Assembly: GCF_003285545.1 (NCBI RefSeq)
Contig: NZ_QLNV01000003.1
Coordinates: forward strand, 310,001-374,000
From: Sinomicrobium soli
Lineage (GTDB): Bacteria; Bacteroidota; Bacteroidia; Flavobacteriales; Flavobacteriaceae
Direction: 5' to 3'
Length of the DNA stretch: 64,000 nt
In this document: positions 54,233 to 63,455 of the stretch, piece after piece
Position numbering within the stretch: the first letter of the stretch is position 1
Layout of the letters: every line of letters starts with the position of its first letter
Position numbers and translations under genes: made by a program
Notes under the pieces: generated by a model
What the model saw: the letters and a program-made list of their open reading frames with translations, nothing else
What the model was told of the DNA's origin: nothing
The model's database searches: none

Positions 54233-55678
54233 TTAATAACCGAAATTCTGTTGGAGGTTGCCATTACGTTCAACCTCCGAGTACGGTATGGGCGCCAATA
54301 TCCGGTATTCATCAAACCGGACGTCCCCTATGGGTTTGATGATATCCATCCCCAGCCTCTTGAGGTCGAAAAACCGGTGTCCTTCAAATGCCAGTTCCAA
54401 CCGGCGCTGCAGCAGAATTTCGTCAATCAGACCCTGGCCGGAAAGTGTTTCCGGTACAGGGTTGAGCCCGGCACGTTCACGGATACGGTTGACATCCTGC
54501 CGGGCCTGCTCATCCATCCCGGACCGGGCATAAGCCTCGGCCCTGTTCAAATACACTTCGGATACCCGGATAACGGGTACATTGTCGTGGTTGATGGCAC
54601 TCCGGCTCAGGAACTTTGTAATTTCAGTCCGGTTGGCATTCCTGCCCAGTCCGTTCATAAAAAGCCCCCGGCGTACATCATCTGCCGGATACAGCTCATA
54701 CAGCTCATCACCCACCACCACATTGCCGCGATTGGAGAACGATGTGGAACTTAATGTTTGCCTGCTCGTAAAAGTAACCCGCAACGATTCATTTACCGGG
54801 TTGCTGTGGTCGCCCAGATGGAAGACGACCTCAAAGATGGACTCCGGCAGCTTCATTTGCCGCCACCCGGCAATATAATTGTCATGCCCCATAAACCGGC
54901 CCCCGCTCAATTCCAGCGCTTTATCCGCTTCGGTAATGACCCGCTCAAAATCTTCATTATAGAGCGCTACCCTGGAGAATAAGGATGCTGCCGCAGCGGC
55001 AGACCCATAATATTCCGGGTCCGAACCATCTACCGTTTTCCCTTCCAGCAGGTTGAATGCCATTTCCAGGTCATCATAGATCAATTCGTATATCTGCTCT
55101 ATATCCGCCCGCGAAGGATAGGTTACCTGGTCGGTTCCCAGCACCGGTTCCACCAACAAAGGCACGCTGCCATAGTCAACCTCATCGATACGCGATTTGG
55201 GGTCATAGCCATAGATGCGGGACAAATTGTGGTAGTACAATGCCCTCAGGAAATATGCCTGCCCGGCAATAGTTTCCTCAAACTCCTCACTTACCCCCAC
55301 GGGAGGTTCTTCCAGCACATGGAGAATATTGTTGATCTCATTGATGGCAGCATAACTGCTTCCCCAGATTCCCATATGGGCCCCCGGCTGGTTCCTGTAC
55401 TGCCCATACAGCGCCGTCGGATTGTTGGTATGTTCGGTATTGTCGGCCAGTAACTCCGGTATGGCGACAAGGTCCCTGCCATACTGGCTGGTTTGGCGCA
55501 GATAGGCATAAACCGAATTAATGGCAGCCTGGATGGCCTCGGGGCTCTCCAATGCCTCCCTTGAATCGATGGACTGTTTGGGGGTCACATCCAATACGCT
55601 ATCGCATGCCGAAAACAGCATGCTGCCAGTCAGCCCGATTGCGATTATTGATTGTTTGATATATGTATATGTCTTCAT
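54233..55678 (-). CDS. SusD/RagB-family lipoprotein of the peptide locus
   Basis: 481 residues; lipobox L-F-S-A-C (Cys 25). TPR-like N-terminal part with A-I-Q-A-A-I-N-S-V-Y-A-Y-L-R and A-Y-F-L-R-A-L-Y-Y-H-N-L-S-R-I-Y-G; C-terminal RagB part with V-Y-L-N-R-A-E-A-Y-A-R and L-A-F-E-G-H-R-F-F-D-L-K-R, ending P-I-P-Y-S-E-V-E-R-N. It pairs with the SusC encoded 12 bases upstream. The accompanying peptidases and epimerase suggest a peptide-binding RagB-type protein rather than a glycan binder. Confidence 0.95.
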   Translation of the reverse strand: MKTYTYIKQSIIAIGLTGSMLFSACDSVLDVTPKQSIDSREALESPEAIQAAINSVYAYLRQTSQYGRDLVAIPELLADNTEHTNNPTALYGQYRNQPGAHMGIWGSSYAAINEINNILHVLEEPPVGVSEEFEETIAGQAYFLRALYYHNLSRIYGYDPKSRIDEVDYGSVPLLVEPVLGTDQVTYPSRADIEQIYELIYDDLEMAFNLLEGKTVDGSDPEYYGSAAAAASLFSRVALYNEDFERVITEADKALELSGGRFMGHDNYIAGWRQMKLPESIFEVVFHLGDHSNPVNESLRVTFTSRQTLSSTSFSNRGNVVVGDELYELYPADDVRRGLFMNGLGRNANRTEITKFLSRSAINHDNVPVIRVSEVYLNRAEAYARSGMDEQARQDVNRIRERAGLNPVPETLSGQGLIDEILLQRRLELAFEGHRFFDLKRLGMDIIKPIGDVRFDEYRILAPIPYSEVERNGNLQQNFGY

Positions 55679-55690
55679 TTCGAATTCGTA

Positions 55691-58600
55691 TTAAAATCCA
55701 ACTTGTATACCTGCCGTAAAACTCATGGTCTGCGGTACAATGCCCCGGTTACTTGACACCGATCCGTCCACAGCAAACTCCGGATCATAGCCTATCCATT
55801 TGGTCCAGGTATACAGGTTTACCGCCGTCACATAAACCCGTAAGCGGTCCAGTTTCAGTGTATCCAGCAGGTTAGGCTGAAATTGATAAGCCAGTGTTAC
55901 CTCCCGCAGCCGGACAAACGATGCGTCGTGCAGAAACTGGGTGGAGGTACTGCTTCTCGAACTGCTGTTCCGCTCAGCTCCTCCGGCAATGGGGCGGGCC
56001 ACATAGGTCACCTGTCCGGGGGTCGTCCACCGCGCGTCGTACAATTCCTGAAGGGTATTCCTGCCCGGGTTGCTCATAATATTGTACCAGTCCTGGTACA
56101 TGCTGTTGGCCATATACCGGCCCATATCAAAATGGAACAATGTGCTTAGTTCAAACCCCTTATACGAAAAGGTATTGGTCAACCCGCCAAAATAGTCGGA
56201 CTGCCAGCCTTTCTTTGTGGGCACATTATCTTCGGCGGTCGGCAAGTAGGTGATATTGCCATCCTTGTCATACCACATGGAACGTCCGTTGGTCGCATTG
56301 ACCCCGGCATACCGGGGCCGATACCATATTTTCAGCGGAGACCCTACACGAATGGTATTGGCAATATAATCCAGCCCGTCATACAACTCCATAACCTCGT
56401 TCCGCAAAAATGCAATGTTGAAGTTGGTGGACCATTTAAATCCATCGTCCGAGGTTATGTTGACCGTATTGAGGTCTATTTCCAAACCTTTATTGACCAC
56501 CCGTCCCAAATTGTCGTCTACGTTGCTGAAGCCACTGGTTTCGGGGAGCGGCTTATTCAGCAACAGCTGTTCGCTATTGCGATGGAAGACTTCCACGGTT
56601 CCCGAAATCCGGTTGGCGAACATCCCGAAATCCAACCCGATATTGGTAGAAACATTACGCTCCCAGCCCAGTTCGGGATTGGCCAGGGTCTGCAATCGGA
56701 GTGCTGCATTTTCGTTGTACCGGGTACCTCCCTGGTAGAATCCCCGGGACGATACATTATTGATCTGGTCGTTGCCTACCACGCCATATCCGGCACGGAG
56801 TTTCAGCTGGTTGACCCAAGCGGCGGCTTTCAAAAACCGTTCCTGTGCCATATCCCATCCGGCCGAGATACCCGGGAAGAAACCAAACCGATTGTTCGAA
56901 CCGAAACGTGACGAGCCGTCGTAACGCGCCACAGCCGATACAAAAAGCTTGTTCCGGTAATCGTAGTTTACCTGGCCGAAAAAACCCAGGCGGCGGCTAC
57001 CGCTCCACGAACCGGTTACGGAGTAGGGTTCGGCTGCCGACTGGTTGGTACGGAACTGATAGGTAGGAAAGTTGTTGGCACGGGACGATTCGTGTTCCCG
57101 TACATCACTCCGGTATTCGGCACCCACCAACGCGGTAATGCCATGGTCGTCGTTGATTGTGGTGTGATAACTTAAAGTCTGGTTGGTCGTAAAATTCACA
57201 TTTTCGGTATTTTCGTCAATGAGGTACCCGTTCCACGGTGCACCGTTGGGCGTACGCGGATCACGGTAATAATCCGCCCGGATATAGCGGTAATCGATAC
57301 CGTAGAACGATTTGAAGGTCAGGTTGTCCAGTATCTTATAAGAAACACTTAAATTGCCGATCAGCGACCGCTGACGTACAATATTGTCATCTACCGTAGC
57401 CGCCTGTATGGGGTTAAAGCCCGTACCAGGCATTCCCTCGTATGCATTAAAGGTATCATCAGCATTGTAAATGGGTATTGTAGGCGGCATTAAAGCCGCT
57501 GTAAATTGCGGCGATGCAGCCCCCGAAGTATCTCCCCAGGAACCGGTATTGCCGTTTTGGGTGATCAGGCTGAGGTTGACTCCCGCATCAACGCTTAGCC
57601 CGGGAACAACCTCATGATTCAGCCGCATTTTAAAATTACCGCGCTCAAAATCAACATTTGTCACATTCCCTTCGTGCTTATTGTAAGCTCCCGACAAGTA
57701 AAAATTAGACTTATCCGTACCACCGGACATATTGAACTCCACATTTCGTACCGTACCGGGTTTAAACGCCGCACCTTGCCAGTCATAGGTAGGCAGGCCG
57801 GCAATTTCCTCGTCTGTCAGGTCGGGCCTCACTCCCAGATCGGTCAGTGCCTGTGACAGGGCGACATTTGGGCTCAAACCCGGATCATTGTTCAGCAGCG
57901 CTTCCCGGCGCAACGCCACAGCGTCGGAGCTGCTCAATACGTCCATATGTTTCATCGGGGCGGATACCCCCTCGTAATAGTTGAAGTTGACACGGGTTTT
58001 TCCGGCCTTTCCTTTTTTCGTAGTGATCAATACCACGCCATTGGCGGCCTGTGCACCGTATATGGCCGCCGAGGCGGCATCTTTCAATACTTCGATCGAT
58101 TCGATATCGTTGGGATTGATATAGGCCAGTACATTGGTGGATGTACGACCACTGGGTGCATCACTATTCAGCTGCACACCATCCACAATATACATGGGCT
58201 CGGTGCCCGCATTGATGGATCCGATACCCCGGATATTGACCCGAACGGCTCCGCCCGGCACACCAGTGGAGGTTTGTACCAGTACACCGGCCGCCCGCCC
58301 TTGTATCGCTTTGTCAAGTGATTGGATGGGCATATTCTGGATATCCTCTCCGCTTACAGAGGCCATAGCACCGGTGATGCTTCGCCGTTGCTGTGTGCCA
58401 TAACCCGTAACCACCACCTCATCCAGCTCCGAAATATCCTCCTCCATGGTAACATTGAGGATGGTGTCCTGAACCGTAACTTCCAGGGGCTTCATTCCCA
58501 TATACCTGAAAACAAGAATTTCGTCATCTTTTGCGGCAATAGTATATTTACCGTCAAAATCAGTGGTGGTCCCTTGTGTTGTCCCTTTTACCAATACGGT

Positions 58601-59110
58601 TACGCCCGGAACGGGGACCCCGTCTGTATCGGTCACCACCCCCGTTACCTGTAGCTGCTGCAAGGGATACTCCTGCTCCGTTTCCGGATCAGGGGCCTTT
58701 TCAGACGCCGGGGCTTTACGGATAATAATCTCGCTGTCCATGGCCCTGTATTCGTATGCACGGGGAATAAGCAGGGTGTCCAGGACACGTTTGAGGGATT
58801 GCTGCTTTACATTAAGCGTAATGCGCTCAGGTTCCTCAGTGATAAGGCCACTGTACATCATGGGTATACCTGAGGTTTTCTGAAGGGCATCCAGGGCATC
58901 TTTCAGGGATACGTTCTGTACGGTAAGGCTTATCGGACGTTCCAGAAGAGGTTGTCCGCTCACACGCTTGGCGGGCAGTGTAAAGGCACTGCAATAGAGT
59001 ATGCAACTTATAATAAATGTCCAACGCATAATCCTGATAATTAAAAGCAGCCATTGTTGCCAAAACGGACACCAAAAGCCTGCTTCTTTTAAGAAGTGCT
59101 TTTTTTTCAT
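55691..59110 (-). CDS. SusC/RagA-family TonB-dependent transporter with STN signalling domain
   Basis: 1139 residues. A long N-terminal segment with one hydrophobic helix (signal anchor) leads to an STN domain (I-S-L-T-V-Q-N-V-S-L-K-D-A-L-D-A-L, ~80-150), which contacts a FecR-type anti-sigma factor across the periplasm. A carboxypeptidase-regulatory-like domain (V-T-G-V-V-T-D-T-D-G-V-P-V-P-G-V) and plug (E-V-V-V-T-G-Y-G-T-Q, E-V-L-K-D-A-A-S-A-A-I-Y-G-A) follow, then the barrel ending F-T-A-G-I-Q-V-G-F. Start codon: first ATG, though later ATGs before the hydrophobic helix are possible. FecR lies directly upstream on the same strand. Confidence 0.95.
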   Translation of the reverse strand: MKKKHFLKEAGFWCPFWQQWLLLIIRIMRWTFIISCILYCSAFTLPAKRVSGQPLLERPISLTVQNVSLKDALDALQKTSGIPMMYSGLITEEPERITLNVKQQSLKRVLDTLLIPRAYEYRAMDSEIIIRKAPASEKAPDPETEQEYPLQQLQVTGVVTDTDGVPVPGVTVLVKGTTQGTTTDFDGKYTIAAKDDEILVFRYMGMKPLEVTVQDTILNVTMEEDISELDEVVVTGYGTQQRRSITGAMASVSGEDIQNMPIQSLDKAIQGRAAGVLVQTSTGVPGGAVRVNIRGIGSINAGTEPMYIVDGVQLNSDAPSGRTSTNVLAYINPNDIESIEVLKDAASAAIYGAQAANGVVLITTKKGKAGKTRVNFNYYEGVSAPMKHMDVLSSSDAVALRREALLNNDPGLSPNVALSQALTDLGVRPDLTDEEIAGLPTYDWQGAAFKPGTVRNVEFNMSGGTDKSNFYLSGAYNKHEGNVTNVDFERGNFKMRLNHEVVPGLSVDAGVNLSLITQNGNTGSWGDTSGAASPQFTAALMPPTIPIYNADDTFNAYEGMPGTGFNPIQAATVDDNIVRQRSLIGNLSVSYKILDNLTFKSFYGIDYRYIRADYYRDPRTPNGAPWNGYLIDENTENVNFTTNQTLSYHTTINDDHGITALVGAEYRSDVREHESSRANNFPTYQFRTNQSAAEPYSVTGSWSGSRRLGFFGQVNYDYRNKLFVSAVARYDGSSRFGSNNRFGFFPGISAGWDMAQERFLKAAAWVNQLKLRAGYGVVGNDQINNVSSRGFYQGGTRYNENAALRLQTLANPELGWERNVSTNIGLDFGMFANRISGTVEVFHRNSEQLLLNKPLPETSGFSNVDDNLGRVVNKGLEIDLNTVNITSDDGFKWSTNFNIAFLRNEVMELYDGLDYIANTIRVGSPLKIWYRPRYAGVNATNGRSMWYDKDGNITYLPTAEDNVPTKKGWQSDYFGGLTNTFSYKGFELSTLFHFDMGRYMANSMYQDWYNIMSNPGRNTLQELYDARWTTPGQVTYVARPIAGGAERNSSSRSSTSTQFLHDASFVRLREVTLAYQFQPNLLDTLKLDRLRVYVTAVNLYTWTKWIGYDPEFAVDGSVSSNRGIVPQTMSFTAGIQVGF

Positions 59111-59193
59111 ATTTTTATGGTGTTAAACACCGGCGGCTGTATATGGTTTTCCAGGCCTGTGATATGCTGCCGGTTCAGTTTATAATCCTGATC

Positions 59194-59222
59194 TCTCCCC
59201 GTTGCCACGGGGAGGGATTTTT
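59194..59222. other. Stem-loop between FecR and SusC genes
   Basis: CTCCCCG (59195-59201) pairs with CGGGGAG (59208-59214), loop TTGCCA, followed by GGATTTTTC on the plus strand. On the minus strand, the direction of transcription, there is no T run after it, so it is more likely an mRNA processing or stability element between anti-sigma and transporter than a terminator. Confidence 0.45.
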
Positions 59223-59377
59223 CATTTATCTGATGATTTTTATTCTGGATCTGATCTGCGGTAGACAGGATGGCGGGAATTCTGAAGTTTCGCATTCCAC
59301 CGGCCGGTTGTAAAAGAGTTCTGGTTTCATAGTGTTCTGGTTGTTAATTTTATTTTTTTACATCTGTATTCTTACGG

Positions 59378-60457
59378 TCACATTGCCCCGCATCCATTTC
59401 CCTTAAAATAGACGGTATTCTCCTCTTTCCGTATGGTGGCATTGACCGTAAGGGCTACCTTTTCCAGGAAGTGGTACACATCGTCTTCCGGTTTTTTGGT
59501 ACCGTAAAAGGTACAGTTTACGAGCCTGCCTTCCGTTTTCAGGGCCAGGCCGTATTCCCTGGCCATGTCGGAAAGGATATTTTCAACGGGAGTACCCCGG
59601 TATTCAAAAATGCCTTCCCTTCTGGACTGCATTGCAGATGCATCGGGGGCCTCTTCCCTGACCAGGGATTTCGTTTCCGCATCAAACACGGCCCGCTGAT
59701 CGGAATTTAACAATACCTCTGCCCCTTCCTGCTGTTTCTCATCTGCCACTACCCGTACTCTTCCGGTAACGACAGTAACCGACAGATCTTTTTCATAAGC
59801 CTGTATATTAAAAGAAGTTCCCAATACCGTGGTACTCACTTCTCCCGTACGGATAACAAACGGGTGGTCTTTATCCGGGGACACTTCAAAAAAAGCCTCG
59901 CCCGTAAGGGTAACTTCCCGCTGTGCTCCCCGAAAGGCGTCCGGGTATCTCAGCGAACTTTCCGGCCCCAGCCATATCATGGAACCATCGGCCAGCTGAA
60001 ACTGCTGCCGCTGGCCGCTTTGAGTATTGACATATTGTATTTCTACCGGGTCTATCCAGTTGTGGAATGTGTCCCGGTATCCCCATCCCAGTCCTGCGAA
60101 AACCGCGATAGCCGCAGCGGCCGCTATCTGCGGCCAAAGCTTACGTAACCCCCTACTCTTCCTGTCTGTCCTTACGGTTTTTTGTATTTCACGATGTATT
60201 TTTTCAAAGAGCGCTTTTCCCCTGGGGCTATGTTCAAAACCAGGATTTACCGGCCGGGCGAGTTGTTCTTCTATAAGTGCATACAATCTCTCCCGGTCTT
60301 CTGTCCCGAAATATTGCAAAAGCTGCCGTATTTCCTGTGGAGAACAGCGATTATCCAGGTAACGAAGGAATATTTCTCTGAGCTGGTTTCTATGTTCCAA
60401 TTGTAAAAGGTTTTTCTCTGCTGTTTTATAGTAATACGAGCAGAAAAAGAAGTACAT
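59378..60457 (-). CDS. FecR-family anti-sigma factor
   Basis: 359 residues as an ATG-started frame. The first ~19 residues (M-Y-F-F-F-C-S-Y-Y-Y) look atypical, and a TTG at 60400 beginning L-E-H-R-N-Q-L-R-E would give a normal FecR start. Cytosolic sigma-binding part first, then one transmembrane helix (I-A-A-A-A-A-I-A-V-F-A-G-L-G), then the periplasmic FecR domain (G-S-M-I-W-L-G-P-E-S-S-L-R-Y-P, G-E-A-F-F-E-V, F-V-I-R-T) and a DUF4974 C-terminal domain with G-T-P-V-E-N-I-L-S. It relays the signal from the STN-bearing SusC to an ECF sigma factor. No sigma gene is directly upstream; the only one nearby is at 48398. Confidence 0.92.
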   Translation of the reverse strand: MYFFFCSYYYKTAEKNLLQLEHRNQLREIFLRYLDNRCSPQEIRQLLQYFGTEDRERLYALIEEQLARPVNPGFEHSPRGKALFEKIHREIQKTVRTDRKSRGLRKLWPQIAAAAAIAVFAGLGWGYRDTFHNWIDPVEIQYVNTQSGQRQQFQLADGSMIWLGPESSLRYPDAFRGAQREVTLTGEAFFEVSPDKDHPFVIRTGEVSTTVLGTSFNIQAYEKDLSVTVVTGRVRVVADEKQQEGAEVLLNSDQRAVFDAETKSLVREEAPDASAMQSRREGIFEYRGTPVENILSDMAREYGLALKTEGRLVNCTFYGTKKPEDDVYHFLEKVALTVNATIRKEENTVYFKGNGCGAM

Positions 60458-60567
60458 CTGCTCTGAAAGTGTTTTTTTTTACAAAACAGATCAAATAGTT
60501 GCAATTATTGTTTTGTACGCCAGAGCAGGGACCAGAATCTTATGCTCTCGCAGACCTCTCTCATACC

Positions 60568-60613
60568 AAAAAATACGGGAGCATTCCGGAATATGAGACC
60601 CGGAACACTCCCG
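60568..60613 (-). terminator. Intrinsic terminator of the btuB gene
   Basis: On the minus strand CGGGAGTGTTCCGG and CCGGAATGCTCCCG form a 14-base stem with one mismatch, followed by TATTTTTT. It lies 37 bases after the stop of the receptor gene. Confidence 0.75.
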
Positions 60614-60649
60614 CTATAATACCCCGGAATCCCGGGTTTTTTACTTTCT

Positions 60650-62482
60650 CTAAAACGAAAGACTGAAGCCCAGTCTTACATTTCTTCCCCGGGTGGTATA
60701 CCCGGCCAGTTCTACATAATCTTCATTGAAGATATTACTGATATTCGCAAACAACTTCATTCGATGGCTGAGGATATGATGGCTCAGGTACAGGTCGAAC
60801 AGGGAAAAGCTGTTCATGACTATTCCCCCGGCGTCTGTGCGGTCGCTGAGATACTGGTAGCTTACCGAAGCAAAGGTATGCTCACACACATCAAAACCCG
60901 CAGTAGCATTGACCTTGTGTTTAGGGATACGCAGCGCTACCTGGTCACGGTTTTCCGTAAAGGTGTAATTGGCATCCAGCTGCAAAAAGTCTACGGGCTT
61001 TACGGAAAATTCAGCTTCTGTGCCGTTTACGGTATAGCGTTCATTTATATTGACATACCCCTCGGTTCCGTAAAATATGAAGTTTTTCTCTCTCCGGTTA
61101 AAGTAAAGCGCACTTAACCGCAACGTCCCGGTCTTCCATTCCACCCCGCCTTCCAGGGTACGGTCTTCTTCGGGTTCCAGGTCAGGATTGGCCCCGAACT
61201 GCCCGTACAACTGCGACAGGTTCGGAGCTATGTATGACGTACTGAACGACCCCAGGGCTTTGAGATAACTCTCTTCTTTCAGTAACAGGGTATAAGAAGG
61301 GTTCAGATTGTAGGTGAAATGCGTACCGTATTCGCTGTGGTTATTCAGCCTCGCTCCGGCGTTCATATTAAATCCGAAACCGGACACCCATACGACATTG
61401 GCATAAGGATCGGTGATGGTAAAGTCCTGGTCCGTATCAAATTCCGCATCATTCCGGATATAATTGATCCCCAATACGGTATAAAACCTGTCGTTGAAAT
61501 TATACTTGTTATAGATATCTGCCACCAGGCTACCGGCATCATAAACCGCAGGATAATCGGATACGATCTCCCTTTCTATCTTGTGATACGCCACACTGGC
61601 CTGTACACTACCCCTCCCGTAAGTAAACCCGGGGGCTATGCCGGTACGGTATTGTTTGCTGATACTGCGATCGTCCGTATCGATAAAACTACCATCCATC
61701 GCATACCCGTCCATATCTGCCTTATACTTGTCGTAATTGCCGAATACATCTACGGAAAACCGGTCTGTTGCCTGGTATCCCACTTTTACATTGGTGTTAA
61801 AACGGGAAAAGGCATCTCTTTCGGTACCGGAAGAGGCCACGGAAAGTCCGTCGGCATACTGCTGTGCAAAACCGGCCTGGTAGCTCACTTTGCCCGAACG
61901 TCCGCCCACGGCTATGCTGTTGGAAAAATCAGAGGGATTATATTTCCGGTCATCCCGGGACTGGTTGGTCCCTATACTCGAACGGAATGTGGCCGACAAG
62001 GGGTTGTCTGAAGCCTTCCTGGTAGTAATATTAATAACCGCCGTAGCAGCGGCATTACCGTAAAGGGTACTGGCTGCGCCCTTCACGATCTCTATGGAAG
62101 CGATCTGGCTGATATCGACCAGCCGGAGGTCGAAATCGGCAGCGGGGGCAGAAGGATCGGATACCTGGACCCCGTCTATAAGCACCAGTACCTGCCTGTT
62201 AGACCCGCCGCGGATATAGTACCCGAGGTTCTGCCCTGCATTACTGCGGCTCCCGCCGATCTCGATACCACTTTTGGTATTGATCACCTCGGCCAGGCTT
62301 TTACCCTGGTTCTTTTCGAGTTCTTCTGCCGTGATCCTGATCACGGTTTTTCCCGAATGTTCCCGCTTTAGTTCGAAACGGGAATCGGTAACCACCACCT
62401 CGTCCAGTTGTTGCAGCTCCTGGGCCCTTCCCAGTGTGCATAATGCCAGCATGGCAGCGAAAGAAATTGTTTTTTTCTTCAT
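60650..62482 (-). CDS. btuB: Vitamin B12 TonB-dependent outer-membrane receptor
   Basis: About 610 residues from the ATG at 62482, which begins a signal peptide (M-K-K-K-T-I-S-F-A-A-M-L-A-L). The frame continues upstream without a stop, but that part overlaps the riboswitch and is not coding. The plug has Q-L-D-E-V-V-V-T-D-S-R-F (TonB box region), I-E-I-G-G-S-R-S-N-A-G and V-L-V-L-I-D-G-V-Q-V-S-D-P; the barrel ends N-V-R-L-G-F-S-L-S-F. The cobalamin riboswitch in its leader identifies the substrate as a corrinoid. No btuFCD genes lie alongside. Sequence alone without the riboswitch would only say TonB-dependent receptor. Confidence 0.92.
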   Translation of the reverse strand: MKKKTISFAAMLALCTLGRAQELQQLDEVVVTDSRFELKREHSGKTVIRITAEELEKNQGKSLAEVINTKSGIEIGGSRSNAGQNLGYYIRGGSNRQVLVLIDGVQVSDPSAPAADFDLRLVDISQIASIEIVKGAASTLYGNAAATAVINITTRKASDNPLSATFRSSIGTNQSRDDRKYNPSDFSNSIAVGGRSGKVSYQAGFAQQYADGLSVASSGTERDAFSRFNTNVKVGYQATDRFSVDVFGNYDKYKADMDGYAMDGSFIDTDDRSISKQYRTGIAPGFTYGRGSVQASVAYHKIEREIVSDYPAVYDAGSLVADIYNKYNFNDRFYTVLGINYIRNDAEFDTDQDFTITDPYANVVWVSGFGFNMNAGARLNNHSEYGTHFTYNLNPSYTLLLKEESYLKALGSFSTSYIAPNLSQLYGQFGANPDLEPEEDRTLEGGVEWKTGTLRLSALYFNRREKNFIFYGTEGYVNINERYTVNGTEAEFSVKPVDFLQLDANYTFTENRDQVALRIPKHKVNATAGFDVCEHTFASVSYQYLSDRTDAGGIVMNSFSLFDLYLSHHILSHRMKLFANISNIFNEDYVELAGYTTRGRNVRLGFSLSF

Positions 62483-62493
62483 TGTTCTTGTGT

Positions 62494-62540
62494 AATAAAA
62501 ACGGGAATACAGCGGTAGCACCGCCAAACTTTTTTTCCCG
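62494..62540 (-). terminator. Expression-platform terminator between cobalamin riboswitch and btuB
   Basis: On the minus strand CGGGAA (complement of 62535-62540) pairs with TTCCCG (complement of 62502-62507), with an inner GCGGT/ACCGC stem, followed by TTTTTATT. It lies between the B12 box and the ATG, so ligand binding probably ends transcription here. Confidence 0.7.
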
Positions 62541-62559
62541 AAAGTCTGACTTTGATTCT

Positions 62560-62752
62560 CGACCTGGCAGGTCTCCTGGCTTACGTCCTGTTGCAGGCCT
62601 TCCCGTTCCTGACGGAACAGTGGCAACGCAGTGGTAACAACAGGCATCCCCGTATTTCCCCATAATCACGGGAAGGGACAAAGTTTACAGTTGCGGGTAC
62701 AGCCCGGGTTTTACACCCGGTTCCCTTTTCATCGGCAAAGCCGAACCAGATT
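62560..62752 (-). ncRNA. Cobalamin riboswitch controlling btuB
   Basis: On the minus strand the conserved B12 box GCCAGGAGACCTGCC (complement of 62566-62580) is preceded by the usual elements: GGGAACCGGGTGTAAAACCCGG, a pseudoknot-partner CCCGCAACTGTAAAC region and GGGGATGCC. All parts are in the normal order. High B12 should lower receptor synthesis through the terminator downstream. Confidence 0.95.
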
Positions 62753-62822
62753 CTGCCGCGAATATACGAACTAATCCCGATAAGCCGGTGGCTCCGATAC
62801 ATTCCGCCGGAAGTCGGGAATT

Positions 62823-63152
62823 GTCATTCAGATCGTAGAGAAGAATCTCCCCCCACGATCAAAGGAACTTCAATAGCATTCCCCAAAAACCGGAGATTCC
62901 TCCTATCGTCGGAATGACACTACCCCTGTCATTCAGACCGTAGGGAAGAATCTCCCCCCACGATCAAAGGAACTTCAATAGCATTCCCAAAAACCGGAGA
63001 TTCCTCCTATCGTCGGAATGACACTACCCCTGTCATTCAGACCGTAGGGAAGAATCTCCGCCCCGGCACAAAGGAGCTTCAACAGCACAACGGCAAAAAA
63101 GAGATTCCTCCCCGACCGAAAAGGCCGGGACAGGCTCTATCGTCGGAATGAC
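62823..63152. repeat. Three tandem copies of a ~105-bp repeat with complementary ends
   Basis: Copies start at 62823, 62928 and 63032. Each begins GTCATTCAGA(C/T)CGTAG and ends GTCGGAATGAC, and contains AGAATCTCC and GGAGATTCC halves, so each can fold into a long hairpin. Copies 1 and 2 are almost identical; copy 3 is diverged in its middle. It fills the space between two B12-controlled genes and encodes nothing. Confidence 0.85.
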
Positions 63153-63284
63153 AACTAAAAAACCACAGCCCTGCAATTCCACATTTGTTATTTAATGATA
63201 TAAAACAGGCATTTACCCCATTATTACGGGGATATTGGCTACATTTGTCCTGTTCATACATACTATTTCCCGTTATAAGTGGGG

Positions 63285-63445
63285 GAGCACCGGGTATTCC
63301 GGGCTTTCCCTTAAAAAGGAACCGTGTGAGAATCACGGGCTGACGCGCAACTGTAAGTAACATAAAGTTGCTGCCGCACCACAATCCATTGTCCGTAAGG
63401 ATGAGAAGGATGGCAGTAATGTTACAAGCCAGGAGACTTGCTTAT
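63285..63445 (+). ncRNA. Cobalamin riboswitch controlling metE
   Basis: AGGAACCGTGTGAGAATCACGG with GCGCAACTGTAAG follows the first helices, and the B12 box GCCAGGAGACTTGC stands at 63428-63441, with GGATGAGAAGGATGGCAG between. This order is that of cobalamin riboswitches. It has no T-rich terminator before the gene. Confidence 0.93.
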
Positions 63446-63455
63446 AATGCAGAGA

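Noticed and set aside
62483-62647. N-terminal extension of the btuB frame
   Set aside because: It overlaps the terminator and cobalamin riboswitch and precedes a normal signal peptide at 62482.
62823-63152. CRISPR array
   Set aside because: The repeat unit is ~105 bp with complementary ends and no constant-length unique spacers; no cas genes nearby.
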